From positions 1 through 32,417 of the forward strand of contig SVTD01000018.1 in NCBI GenBank assembly GCA_015063955.1: a DNA stretch of 32,417 bases. The letters are read 5' to 3'. Source of the DNA: Oscillospiraceae bacterium. Lineage in GTDB: Bacteria; Bacillota; Clostridia; Oscillospirales; CAG-272. Position numbers and translations under genes: made by a program. Below the pieces are notes generated by a model. The model did no database searches. It was not told the DNA's origin and saw only the letters and a list, made by a program, of their open reading frames with translations. How positions within the stretch are numbered: position 1 is the first letter of the stretch; the number at the start of each line of letters is the position of its first letter. Of this stretch, positions 1 to 9,287 are shown in pieces.

Positions 1-654
1 CGCTTTATAGCGACTGCTTTCCGTTCGTTCACGCATGCTCCTTCAGTCAGCCTTGCGGCTGACAGCTCCCTCTCGGAGGGAGCCTTATTTTCGTCAGCTT
101 AAACCCACCGACAAACCCGAATTTGAAAGGTAAAAGATAAAGTTTGCACCAAGTCCTTCCCCGATGGAAGGACCCGCGTAGCGGGGGGATCCGTCTTGAT
201 TCGGGGGAAGGGAGACCGCAGAGCGGTGGATGAGGGTTGAACATCAGCACAAGAACTATCTTACTGTTATAGTTAAACTGAATATGGTAGTCTACACGGT
301 ATTATTTATTCTATCATTTCTCGCTTAACCAAAATTCTCAGACAGTTCGCACCCAGGTAGCAACCCTCATCCGTCAGCCTTACGGCTGCCACCTTCCCCC
401 AAATCATGGGGGAAGGACTTACTATGTTCAGCTTCCTACAGTTCGATAAACCCGAATTTGAAAGCCTGTTTCGTGTGCAGATGGCGGGCGCACACAGTGA
501 CGCCCCTACGTTAAAGCAAGTGTGAACACACCGATAAACCCGAATTTATACCCATCCCTTTTTCAAAGTTTTTTGGAGTGCAGAACCTTTTTTTCAAAAA
601 AGGTTTTGCGTCCCCGTTCTCCCCTATAAACCCGAATTTGAAATATTAGCAAAA
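1..654. repeat. Intergenic repeat cluster: several AAACCCGAATTT-core modules, GC-rich hairpins and an A/T hairpin module
   Basis: AAACCCGAATTT at 113-124, 448-459, 536-547, 628-639; inverted copies of these segments occur at 8491-8815; no credible CDS. Confidence 0.8.
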
Positions 655-680
655 AAATTCCGCCCGAGGGCGGAATTTTT
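655..680 (-). terminator. Intrinsic terminator of the minus-strand operon
   Basis: AAATTCCGCCC-GA-GGGCGGAATTT hairpin flanked by A/T tracts, directly at the 3' end of the 679-1374 CDS. Confidence 0.8.
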
Positions 681-1374
681 ATATTGTCTTTGCTCCTTCG
701 AGGAGCTCTTTTGCGTATGAGCTGAGGTCAAAGCCTGCCTTTTCACATTTTTCATAGAGGCGGAGAAAGTTTTTCACGTAGGTTTTATCCGTTCCGTGAA
801 TATCGCTGCCTACCGCAGCCACGGGAAGCTTATCCATGATCTTTCCCGCTTTCATTTTTCCCTTGAGGGTGCTCTGAGTCTCTCCGTTTATCTGATAATA
901 AACGTCACACTCATTCACAAGCCTTGCCACGTCCTTTTCCGGATACCTGTCTATATGTGCCATAATGACCGTGAATCCCTTACGGGCAAGCCTTGCGACC
1001 GAAGCAATATGCCCGTCACTCCAGGAGGAAAAGGGCATTTCCAGAAGCATTATCCCCGTTCCCTCGATACAAAGCCTTTCAATTCCCGGCATATGATCTA
1101 TTCCGGGACAGACAAGCACCTCTGCACCAAGATACACCTGCGGGCGGCTTTCTGCCTCTATCGAAAGAAGCGCCTCGGCTGATGCTTTCCTTCTTTCAAG
1201 GAAGGACTCAACGCTATCGTTCTGAGGATAAAAGTGAGGAGTTGCCACCACTGCATCAACACCCGCATCCTTCATAAGAGAAAGCTGTGCCTTTGTGGTT
1301 TCAATATTCTTCGAGCCGTGGTCGGCTCCGGGCAAAATATGGGCATGGAAATCTGTTATATTCAGACCGTTCAT
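679..1374 (-). CDS. CpsB/YwqE-type tyrosine-protein phosphatase (PHP domain)
   Basis: N-terminal DFHAHILPGADHGSKN, later ATPHFYP and AHIDRYP; adjacent to BY-kinase and Wzz-like genes. Confidence 0.85.
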   Translation of the reverse strand: MNGLNITDFHAHILPGADHGSKNIETTKAQLSLMKDAGVDAVVATPHFYPQNDSVESFLERRKASAEALLSIEAESRPQVYLGAEVLVCPGIDHMPGIERLCIEGTGIMLLEMPFSSWSDGHIASVARLARKGFTVIMAHIDRYPEKDVARLVNECDVYYQINGETQSTLKGKMKAGKIMDKLPVAAVGSDIHGTDKTYVKNFLRLYEKCEKAGFDLSSYAKELLEGAKTI

Positions 1375-1402
1375 GTTCCCGCTCCCCTTTTTTCGTTATT
1401 TA

Positions 1403-2242
1403 TCAGTTCTCCTCGGAAGACTCCTCTGCTTTTTCCTTACGGTGACTGTGTCCGTAGCCGTAGCCGTAGCCATAACCGTAACCGTAACCGTATCCGTAGC
1501 CGTAGCCGTATCTTTGGGCATACTTTCTGCCGTATTTTCCGTATTTGCCGTACTTTCCGTACTTACCGTATTTACCGTAGCCACCGGTTTTGGGATCAAC
1601 GTCGTTGAGAACGAGGCCGATGATCTTTGCATCCATCTGCTCCATTACAGACAGGGCGTTACGCAGTGATTTGCTATCGTCAACGCGGCTTCTTACAACG
1701 TAAAGATAACCTGTTACGCACTCGTTGATCACCACCGCGTCGGTTACGATTCCCACGGGGGGAAGGTCCACAAAGATTATATCAAAATGCTGCTTCATAA
1801 ACTCGATAAACTTACCGAGCCTTGCACCTGCAAGAAGCTCTGCAGGGTTAGGAGGAGTTCCTCCCGCTGTGATAATTGAAAGATTCTGATACTTTGTTTT
1901 CTTTACATATTTATCTATGGAGCTGTCTGCACTTGCCAGAAGCTCACTGATGCCCTCGCCCTTTTCCATATCGAATATCTTATGGATAACGGAGCTGCGA
2001 AGGTCACAGTCTATGAGAAGGACCTTTTTCTCAAGCTGTGCAAAGGAAACTGCAAGGTTTGAGATAAGAAGGCTCTTACCGCTGTGGGCAAAGGTACTGG
2101 TTATTCCGTAAACGGGGCACTTTTCGCCCTTTGCCGTATAGAAAAGGTTCGTACGGAGCATTTTAAACGCTTCGTTTATGGCAAAAGAGGTTTTATCGGA
2201 AAGAAGCTTGCCTTTATAGCTGCTGATGTTTTCGCCTGCCAT
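1403..2242 (-). CDS. CpsD/YwqD-type bacterial tyrosine kinase with expanded Tyr-Gly C-terminal tail
   Basis: ITSTFAHSGKSLLISNLAVSFAQLEKKVLLIDCDLR (Walker A/A') and FDIIFVDLPPVG; tail GGYGKYGKYGKYGKYGKYGRKYAQRYGYGYGY... Confidence 0.9.
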   Translation of the reverse strand: MAGENISSYKGKLLSDKTSFAINEAFKMLRTNLFYTAKGEKCPVYGITSTFAHSGKSLLISNLAVSFAQLEKKVLLIDCDLRSSVIHKIFDMEKGEGISELLASADSSIDKYVKKTKYQNLSIITAGGTPPNPAELLAGARLGKFIEFMKQHFDIIFVDLPPVGIVTDAVVINECVTGYLYVVRSRVDDSKSLRNALSVMEQMDAKIIGLVLNDVDPKTGGYGKYGKYGKYGKYGKYGRKYAQRYGYGYGYGYGYGYGYGYGYGHSHRKEKAEESSEEN

Positions 2243-2982
2243 TATTTTTTGCTCCTTTCTCTTTTAATACCGATACCGCCGGAGCTCTTCTGAGGCTGCT
2301 CCGTTACGATGGTAGGAATAACGCCGACTATAGGATAGCCGAACTTATCCTTCAGATCGTCCTCAACGTAGATGGTAGTGTCAAGAACTTCCTTTAAATA
2401 GAATACAAGGAACGCGATGGCAAAGCCGATGATACCGCCGATCACGGTATTGAGCACAACGCTGGGAGAATCGGGCTCCACGGGCTTTTTGGGAGGGTCC
2501 ATCTGAGAAACATCTCCCTTATTGATAATATCGGGAATTGCCTCGGGAATAATATCGTAAAAGGCCTTCGCAAGCTTATATGCATCCCCCGGCTTTTCAG
2601 ATTCTACCGAAATATAGAACGCCTCCGTTCCCGAATAGGTTCCCGCAACGATGCTTTCTCTCAGCTGTGCTGCCGTGCAGTCAACGCCTGCCGCCTCTAT
2701 CACCCTTTCAAGAAGCTGGGAGCTGTTTTTCACGATAACGATAGATGACTCCGCCAGAGTTTTGGACGCTGAAAGGTCCTGCTGGGATACGCTCGTCATC
2801 TGATCCTGGGTATTATTTACGTAGAACTTTGCGGTTGAAGAGTAGATAGGTGTGATGAAAAATACCGTTACCAGCGCAAAAGCAAGAGCTACTGCTACGC
2901 CGACAGCCAGTATATATATCATCCTTCTTCTCAGCACGAATAACAGAGCCTGCAAACTGGACTGATTTTCATTTTTTTCCAC
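2242..2982 (-). CDS. Wzz/YveK-type polysaccharide chain-length / BY-kinase modulator membrane protein
   Basis: N-terminal TM, FFITPIYSSTAKFYVNN, PKKPVEPDSPS before C-terminal TM; overlaps the BY-kinase start. Confidence 0.85.
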   Translation of the reverse strand: MEKNENQSSLQALLFVLRRRMIYILAVGVAVALAFALVTVFFITPIYSSTAKFYVNNTQDQMTSVSQQDLSASKTLAESSIVIVKNSSQLLERVIEAAGVDCTAAQLRESIVAGTYSGTEAFYISVESEKPGDAYKLAKAFYDIIPEAIPDIINKGDVSQMDPPKKPVEPDSPSVVLNTVIGGIIGFAIAFLVFYLKEVLDTTIYVEDDLKDKFGYPIVGVIPTIVTEQPQKSSGGIGIKRERSKK

Positions 2983-3010
2983 TTTACCTTGCTCCTTTCT
3001 TTTTAGTATA

Positions 3011-4105
3011 TCAGAGATATTTGGCTACTATTGCCTGCATCTCTTCCATCTTACCGTCCATATCCCGAAGCAGTGCCAGCTGGTTTCTCGCGCGGTCACG
3101 GTTGTGGCCGGGATAGGCAGTATGATAATAAACGTCTCCGTTAAGATAGTCTCCGAGGAAGCGGATACCTGTTTCGAGGGTCATAAGATACGCGCCCATG
3201 GGAAGGCCCATTATCTCGTCCTTCGTCATTGAATCGTAAAGCTCGCCAACAAAGCCGTTGACGAACACATCAAACATCTCAAGATCAAGACTGACCTTTG
3301 AAAGATCAGTTTCATCCTCGAGAGCCGTGGATGCACCGAAGCGTATCGCATCGCCGAAATCGTAAAGCACGCTTCCGGGCATTACTATATCAAGGTCGAT
3401 TATGCATACTCCCTCGCCTGTGTGCTTGTCCATAAGAACGTTATTGATCTTCGTATCGTTATGGGTAACGCAGGTGCGGAAGCGACCGTCACGAAGCCCG
3501 TCTACTATATAGGAGCACAGAGGTGCCTTTGAAAGAGCAAACTCTATCTCCTCCTTCATCTCAGCGGCGCGGCCCATCTTATCGCTTTCCACAGCCGCCC
3601 TGAACTGCTCCATACGGCTGACGGAGTTATGAAAACCGGGAATGGTTTCATAAAGGGTCTCTGCGGGATAATCTGCAAGCTGTCTTGCAAAACGGCCGAA
3701 TGCCACCGCACTTTTGTAGAAAAGCTCGGGTGAGTCGGGATAATCATAGGAGGTTACGTCGGATATTGCAAGAAAGGACCTCCAGTAGCATCCGTCGGGA
3801 TCCACGAAATAGTCCGCGCCGTCCTTTGTTGAGATAACGGTCCTGACCTCACGCAGAGGATCCCCTCCAAGCTCTTCGACTTTTTTCGCAATATGTGTGC
3901 AAACGCCCTTGATGTTTGACATAAGCTTATGGGGCTCGCTGAATATTTCTGTGTTGATCTTCTGGAGGATATAACCGGGCTTGCCCTCGCCGCAATCAAC
4001 GAAAAAGGTGTCGCTTATCAGGCCTTGATCACATCTGTTAAAATTGACGGGAGGAGCGGCAAAATCAAATGCCGCTCCTGCCATATCGAGATATTTTACT
4101 TCCAT
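3011..4105 (-). CDS. APH-fold sugar kinase, probable N-acetylhexosamine 1-kinase (NahK-like), copy 2
   Basis: CVTHNDTKINNVLMD...IIDLDIVMPGSVLYDFGDAIRFGAS; start reassigned from 4306 to ATG at 4105 (MEVKYLDMAG) behind an AAAGGAG RBS. Confidence 0.8.
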   Translation of the reverse strand: MEVKYLDMAGAAFDFAAPPVNFNRCDQGLISDTFFVDCGEGKPGYILQKINTEIFSEPHKLMSNIKGVCTHIAKKVEELGGDPLREVRTVISTKDGADYFVDPDGCYWRSFLAISDVTSYDYPDSPELFYKSAVAFGRFARQLADYPAETLYETIPGFHNSVSRMEQFRAAVESDKMGRAAEMKEEIEFALSKAPLCSYIVDGLRDGRFRTCVTHNDTKINNVLMDKHTGEGVCIIDLDIVMPGSVLYDFGDAIRFGASTALEDETDLSKVSLDLEMFDVFVNGFVGELYDSMTKDEIMGLPMGAYLMTLETGIRFLGDYLNGDVYYHTAYPGHNRDRARNQLALLRDMDGKMEEMQAIVAKYL

Positions 4106-4139
4106 TGGATCTCCTTTGGGCTTTTCGCCCATATAATGA

Positions 4140-5234
4140 TCAGAGATACTTCTTAACGATTTCCTGCATCTTAGGCATCTTCTCATCCATATCTGCGATG
4201 AGCTTGAGCTGATTTCTTGCACGGTCACGGTTGTGGCCCTCATAGCGTGTATGGAAATATACGTCGCCGTTGAGGTAGTCACCGAGGAAGCGGATACCTG
4301 TTTCAAGAGTCATAAGGTATGCGCCCATGGGAAGGGAGAGGATCTCTTCCTCTGTCATGGAGTCGTGAAGCTCGCCAACGAAGCCCTTAACGTAGGTCTC
4401 GAACATCTCGAGATCCATATATACCTTATCGAGGTCTGTTTCATCCTCTGCAGCGCTGGATGCACCGAAGCGGATAGCATCGCCGAAATCGTAGAGAACG
4501 GAACCGGGCATTACAGTATCAAGGTCGATGATGCATACGCCCTCGCCGGTCTCAGCGTCCATAAGTACGTTATTGAGCTTTGTGTCGTTATGAGTTACGC
4601 AGAGCTTGCAGCGTCCGTCTGCAAGTCTGTCAAGAATGTAAGAGCACTGAGGCTCCTTGGAAAGAGCGAACTCGATCTCATCCTTCATCTCAGCGGCACG
4701 GCCCATCTTATCCTCAGCAACTGCCGCCTTGAAGTCGTTCATACGGCTTACGGAGTTGTGGAAGTTGGGGATAGTCTCGTAAAGAGTCTCTGCAGGATAG
4801 TCTGCAAGCTGGTTGAAGAATTTACCGAATGCAACGGCGCTCTTATAGAAAAGCTCGGGAGAATCGGGGGAGTTGTAGGATACTACGTTATCGATCTCAA
4901 GGAAAGCTCTCCAGTAGCAGCCGTCGGGGTCAACGTAGTAGTCGCCGCCGTCCTTAGTAAAGATGATCTTTCTTACCTCGCGGTCAGGATCTCCGCCTGC
5001 CTCTTCTACTTTTTTTGCAACATGAGAGCACACTCCCTTCATATTTGCCATAAGCTTGATGGGATCTTTGAAGATAGATGTATTTACTCTCTGAAGAAGA
5101 TAGCGGGGATTTCCCTCGCCGCAATCTACAAAGTAGGTGTCGTTAATGTGACCGATATCACATCTCTCATATCCGGCGGGATCTGCCGCGAAAGCAAATG
5201 CCTTGCCGGCATCTTCAAGGTACTTAACTGCCAT
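4140..5234 (-). CDS. APH-fold sugar kinase, probable N-acetylhexosamine 1-kinase (NahK-like), copy 1
   Basis: CVTHNDTKLNNVLMD...IIDLDTVMPGSVLYDFGDAIRFGAS; start ATG at 5234 (MAVKYLEDAG) with GGAGG RBS; strongly similar to the neighbour along its length. Confidence 0.8.
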   Translation of the reverse strand: MAVKYLEDAGKAFAFAADPAGYERCDIGHINDTYFVDCGEGNPRYLLQRVNTSIFKDPIKLMANMKGVCSHVAKKVEEAGGDPDREVRKIIFTKDGGDYYVDPDGCYWRAFLEIDNVVSYNSPDSPELFYKSAVAFGKFFNQLADYPAETLYETIPNFHNSVSRMNDFKAAVAEDKMGRAAEMKDEIEFALSKEPQCSYILDRLADGRCKLCVTHNDTKLNNVLMDAETGEGVCIIDLDTVMPGSVLYDFGDAIRFGASSAAEDETDLDKVYMDLEMFETYVKGFVGELHDSMTEEEILSLPMGAYLMTLETGIRFLGDYLNGDVYFHTRYEGHNRDRARNQLKLIADMDEKMPKMQEIVKKYL

Positions 5235-5414
5235 TACAGCCTCCAAATTACTTTATTTTCAATAATTGTATGATAAATCTGTCAAATAGACATACTTCAT
5301 CATTATATTACAGTTCATTATATTATACCCCTTTAAGCCCTTTCTGTCAAGGGCTTTGTACAAATTATATGAATAAGCGACCCGTTTATTTACAAACATC
5401 ACAAAATGAAATTC

Positions 5415-5443
5415 TTGACTTCAAAACTTGCAAAGTGTATAAT
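5415..5443 (+). promoter_or_regulatory. sigma-70-type promoter for serC-serA
   Basis: TTGACT (5415-5420), 17 bp, TATAAT (5438-5443). Confidence 0.75.
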
Positions 5444-5490
5444 GTTAATAATATCATTTACGCACGGCGCGTACAGAAAGGAAAACAATT

Positions 5491-6576
5491 ATGAACAGAG
5501 TATTCAATTTCTCGGCAGGTCCCTCCATGCTTCCTCTGCCAGTCCTCGAAAAGGCGGCAGGCGAGCTCGTTTGCTACGGCGACAGCGGTATGTCCGTTAT
5601 GGAGATGAGTCACCGATCTCCTGCTTACGAAGAAATTATCACTGCGGCCGAAGCCGGCCTCAGAGCTCTGATGAATATACCCGATAATTATAAGGTACTC
5701 TTCATGCAGGGCGGCGCTTCCACACAGTTTGCCTGTGTGCCCCTCAATCTTATGAAGACAGGCAAGGCTGACTACATCCTCTCCGGTCAGTTCTCCACGA
5801 AGGCTTACAAAGAGGCTCAGAAGTACGGCGACGTAGTAGCAGTTGCATCCTCCAAGGAGCAGAATTTCTCCGAGATCCCCGCTACGACAAGAGAGACCTT
5901 CCGTCCCGATGCAGACTACGTTCACATCTGCTTCAACAACACAATCTACGGCACAAAGTACAATTATATTCCCGATACCGGCGATATTCCTCTCGTTGCG
6001 GATATGTCAAGCTGCATCATCTCCGAGCCCGTTGACGTTTCCAAGTTCGGCGTTATCTATGCAGGCGCTCAGAAGAACATGGCTCCCGCAGGCGTAACTG
6101 TTGTTATCGTTCGCGAGGACCTTCTCGGAAACGCACGCCCCGAGACTCCCGCAATGCTTGACTGGAAGCTGATGGCAGACAACGGCTCCATGTACAACAC
6201 TCCTCCCTGCTACTCCATCTACATCGCAAAGCTTGTTTACGAGTGGATCGAGTCTCTCGGCGGACTTACGGCTATGAAGGCTCTCAACGAAAAGAAGGCT
6301 GCTCTTCTTTATGATTACCTTGACAGCCAGGATTATTACATCGCACCCGTTAAGCCCTGCTGCCGCTCTATGATGAACGTAACATTCGTCACCGGCGACG
6401 CAGACCTTGACAAGAAGTTTGCAAAGGAGGCAGGTGAGGCGGGCCTTAAGAACCTCAAGGGCCACCGCTCCGTCGGCGGTATGCGCGCTTCCATCTACAA
6501 CGCTATGCCCTACGAGGGCGTTGAGGCACTTATTGCCTTTATGAAGAAATTTGCCGAGGAGAACCCCAAGGCATAA
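5491..6576 (+). CDS. serC: Phosphoserine aminotransferase
   Basis: MNRVFNFSAGPSMLPLPVLE, GMSVMEMSHRS, YAGAQKNMAPAGVTVVIVRE. Confidence 0.97.
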   Translation: MNRVFNFSAGPSMLPLPVLEKAAGELVCYGDSGMSVMEMSHRSPAYEEIITAAEAGLRALMNIPDNYKVLFMQGGASTQFACVPLNLMKTGKADYILSGQFSTKAYKEAQKYGDVVAVASSKEQNFSEIPATTRETFRPDADYVHICFNNTIYGTKYNYIPDTGDIPLVADMSSCIISEPVDVSKFGVIYAGAQKNMAPAGVTVVIVREDLLGNARPETPAMLDWKLMADNGSMYNTPPCYSIYIAKLVYEWIESLGGLTAMKALNEKKAALLYDYLDSQDYYIAPVKPCCRSMMNVTFVTGDADLDKKFAKEAGEAGLKNLKGHRSVGGMRASIYNAMPYEGVEALIAFMKKFAEENPKA

Positions 6577-6591
6577 AGCAGGTATATAACA

Positions 6592-7746
6592 ATGACAAAC
6601 ATTAAACTTCTCAATAAGATCGCTCCCTGCGGAACTGATATTTTCGCGGCGGATAAGTACAACGTAGCAACCGATGCTGAGGGTGCCGAGGCCATTATGG
6701 TCAGAAGCGCCTCCATGCATGAAATGACCTTCGATCCTGCACTTCAGGCTATTGCAAGAGCAGGTGCGGGCGTAAACAACATCCCCCTCGACAAGTGTGC
6801 CGAGGAAGGCATCGTGGTATTCAATACCCCCGGCGCAAACGCAAACGGCGTTAAGGAGCTTGCTATTGCCGCTCTCCTTCTCTCCTCCCGTGATATCGTC
6901 GGCGGTATCAAGTGGGCAAACTCCCTTGAAAGCGACGTTGCAAAGTCCGTAGAAAAGGGTAAGAGCTCCTTTGCAGGCTGCGAGATCAAGGGCAAGCGTC
7001 TGGGTGTTATCGGTCTCGGTGCTATCGGCGGTCTCGTTGCAAACGCAGCTGAGGATATGGGTATGGAGGTTATCGGATGTGACCCCTATATGACGGTAAA
7101 CGCCGCATGGAAGCTTTCCAGAAAGATCCACTCCGCCGCAAGCTACGAGGACATCTACAAGACCTGTGATTACATCACTCTTCACGTTCCCTCCACTCCC
7201 GATACAAAGAATATGATCAACGCCGAAACCCTCAATATGATGAAGGACGGCGTGCGCATCATCAACCTCTCCCGTGCCGATCTCGTTAACGCCGAGGACA
7301 TCAAAGCAGCTATTGAGGACGGCAAGGTAGCATCCTACGTTACCGACTTCCCCACAGAGGCTACCATCAACTGCCCCGGCATCATCACCATCCCCCATCT
7401 CGGCGCTTCCACTGCCGAGAGCGAGGATAACTGCGCCGTTATGGCTGCGAATCAGCTCGTTGATTACCTCGAAAACGGTAACATTACAAACAGCGTAAAC
7501 TTCCCTGCAGTTTCTATGCCCCGCAGCGGCGAAGCAAGACTTGTGGTCCTTCACAAGAACCAGCCTGAGATGCTCTCAAAGATCACGAGCGTTCTTTCTC
7601 AGGACGGAATCAATATCGAAAACATGGCTTCCCGTTCCAAGGGCAGCTACGCCTGCGCTCTTCTCGACTGCTCCAAGGCAGTTACCGCAGAGCAGGTAGC
7701 TGACATCGCCGCAGTTGACGGAATCATCAGAGTTCTCGTGAAATAA
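6592..7746 (+). CDS. serA: D-3-phosphoglycerate dehydrogenase
   Basis: GAGVNNIPLDKCAEEGIVVFNTPGANANGVKELAIAALL, LGVIGLGAIGGLVANAA, C-terminal ACT-like domain. Confidence 0.95.
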   Translation: MTNIKLLNKIAPCGTDIFAADKYNVATDAEGAEAIMVRSASMHEMTFDPALQAIARAGAGVNNIPLDKCAEEGIVVFNTPGANANGVKELAIAALLLSSRDIVGGIKWANSLESDVAKSVEKGKSSFAGCEIKGKRLGVIGLGAIGGLVANAAEDMGMEVIGCDPYMTVNAAWKLSRKIHSAASYEDIYKTCDYITLHVPSTPDTKNMINAETLNMMKDGVRIINLSRADLVNAEDIKAAIEDGKVASYVTDFPTEATINCPGIITIPHLGASTAESEDNCAVMAANQLVDYLENGNITNSVNFPAVSMPRSGEARLVVLHKNQPEMLSKITSVLSQDGINIENMASRSKGSYACALLDCSKAVTAEQVADIAAVDGIIRVLVK

Positions 7747-7754
7747 AAAAAGGT

Positions 7755-7785
7755 AAAGCAGGAAGGAATCCTTCCTGCTTTTTTC
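7755..7785 (+). terminator. Intrinsic terminator after serA
   Basis: AAAGCAGGAAGG-AAT-CCTTCCTGCTTTTTT. Confidence 0.85.
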
Positions 7786-7792
7786 CAAGGAT

Positions 7793-8431
7793 ATGAAGAT
7801 CTTATACGAAGACAATTTTTTGGTAATTGCAAAGAAGCCGCAGGGCGTTCCCTCCCAGCCGGACCCCTCCGGAAGAGACGATATGGTGACGCTTCTTTCA
7901 AGGGAGTGCGGATGCGGGATATTCTGTGTCCATCGGCTTGATACCCCCACAGGCGGCGTAATGGTATACGCCAAGGATTCAAAAACGGCAGGAAGGCTGA
8001 CGGCAGCGCTGTCGGCTGAAAACGCCGTCAAGGAATACGTCTGCGCTTTCTACGGAAAATGCGAGAAAGAGGGATCGATGAAGGATCTTCTCTTCCACGA
8101 TAAGAGAAAAAACAAGGCGTACGTCGTGGACAGACAGAGGTCCGGAGTCAAGGAAGCACTTCTCGACTATTCGCTTCTTTCCTCAAACAAAGAAACATCC
8201 CTCGCAAGAGTCACCCTTCACACAGGACGTACCCATCAGATAAGAGTACAGTTTGCCAGCCGACACCTTCCCCTGGTGGGTGACGGAAAATACGGTGCAA
8301 AGGATAATATGCCCTTGGCACTTTACTGCTTCCGCCTCGCCTTCGACCACCCTGTTACAGGAAAGAGGCTTGATACGGTATTCCTCCCCGAAAGCCCCTG
8401 GTTTTCTTTTAACCTTGATGAAATATTCTGA
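7793..8431 (+). CDS. RluA-family pseudouridine synthase
   Basis: VHRLDTPTGGVMVYAKD and TLHTGRTHQIRVQFASRHLPLVGDGKYG. Confidence 0.9.
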   Translation: MKILYEDNFLVIAKKPQGVPSQPDPSGRDDMVTLLSRECGCGIFCVHRLDTPTGGVMVYAKDSKTAGRLTAALSAENAVKEYVCAFYGKCEKEGSMKDLLFHDKRKNKAYVVDRQRSGVKEALLDYSLLSSNKETSLARVTLHTGRTHQIRVQFASRHLPLVGDGKYGAKDNMPLALYCFRLAFDHPVTGKRLDTVFLPESPWFSFNLDEIF

Positions 8432-8468
8432 AAAGACTCCCATTGCAAAATGCAATGGGAGTCTTTTC
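8431..8468 (+). terminator. Intrinsic terminator
   Basis: AAAAGACTCCCATTGCA-AAA-TGCAATGGGAGTCTTTT hairpin. Confidence 0.85.
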
Positions 8469-8490
8469 AGATAGGGAGCGTAGAGGGGAC

Positions 8491-9225
8491 GGGGACGCAA
8501 AACCTTTTTTGAAAAAAAGGTTCTGCACTCCAAAAAACTGTGAAAAGGGATGGGTATAAATTCGGGTCTATCGGTGTGTTGAAGATAACCCGTAGGGCGG
8601 GCAGACCCTTGACGGGACCCCTAAAAATTCGCAAGCTCATTTTCAGGGAACCCTTTTGCCCGCCTCCCTCAGCACGCGAGCCAAACCTTCAAATTCGGGT
8701 TTGTCGGTGGGTTTAAGCTGACGAAAATAAGGCTCCCTCCGAGAGGGAGCTGTCAGCCGCAAGGCTGACTGAAGGAGTATGCGTGAACGAACGGAAAGCA
8801 GTCGCTATAAAGCGAGCAAATAACGTTCGTGTCGAGTGCTCCTTCCGTCTCGCTTCGCGAGCCACCTCCCTCCCGGAGGGAGGCTTTGGTGCGGATCGTT
8901 CGTTCACCTTTCAAATTTTAGTTTGAAACACACCGATATACCCGAATTTTTACCTGTCCCTTTTTTGAAGTTTTTTGCGGAGCTTTTTTTCAAAAAAGCG
9001 ACCGTATCCCTCCCCGATAAACCCGAATTTGAAGTGCGATTCGTGTGCAGATATTTAGGACCGTCGGGGACGCCGGTCCCTACAGTACACCAATATCGTC
9101 CCACCGACAAACCCGAATTTTTACCCATTCCCTTTTCAAAGTTTTTTGAGAGTGCAGAGAACTTTTTTTCAAAAAAGTTCTTTGCGTCACCCCCCCATCC
9201 CTCACTGATAAACCCGAATTTACTC
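8491..9225. repeat. Intergenic repeat cluster including inverted copies of 1-126 and 525-615
   Basis: AAACCCGAATTT cores (both orientations) at 8558-8569, 8691-8702, 8938-8949, 9019-9030, 9109-9120, 9210-9221. Confidence 0.8.
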
Positions 9226-9287
9226 TATCAGCTTGTTAAAGCTTTCTGAGGCAGCAAGGGGACTTTTGAAAAGTCCCCTGCATAATC

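Noticed and set aside
47-250. 67-aa minus-strand ORF in the left repeat cluster
   Set aside because: Made of repeat sequence shared in inverted form with 8.7 kb; no coding evidence. Same for 8713-8907 and 8836-9249.
1440-1575. Possible CRISPR-like or minisatellite array
   Set aside because: Short 6/9-bp units in frame in the BY-kinase gene; no spacers, so coding repeats rather than CRISPR.
4106-4306. 67-aa N-terminal extension of NahK-like copy 2
   Set aside because: Low-complexity out-of-frame translation of the upstream paralogue; good RBS and ATG at 4105.
4233-5273. 346-aa plus-strand ORF
   Set aside because: Antisense of NahK-like copy 1; the similar region over copy 2 is broken, as expected for a shadow ORF.
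6007-7554. 515-aa minus-strand ORF opposite serC/serA
   Set aside because: Antisense shadow of two well-supported genes; protein composition (Cys/Val/Gly rich) is not credible and has no motif.
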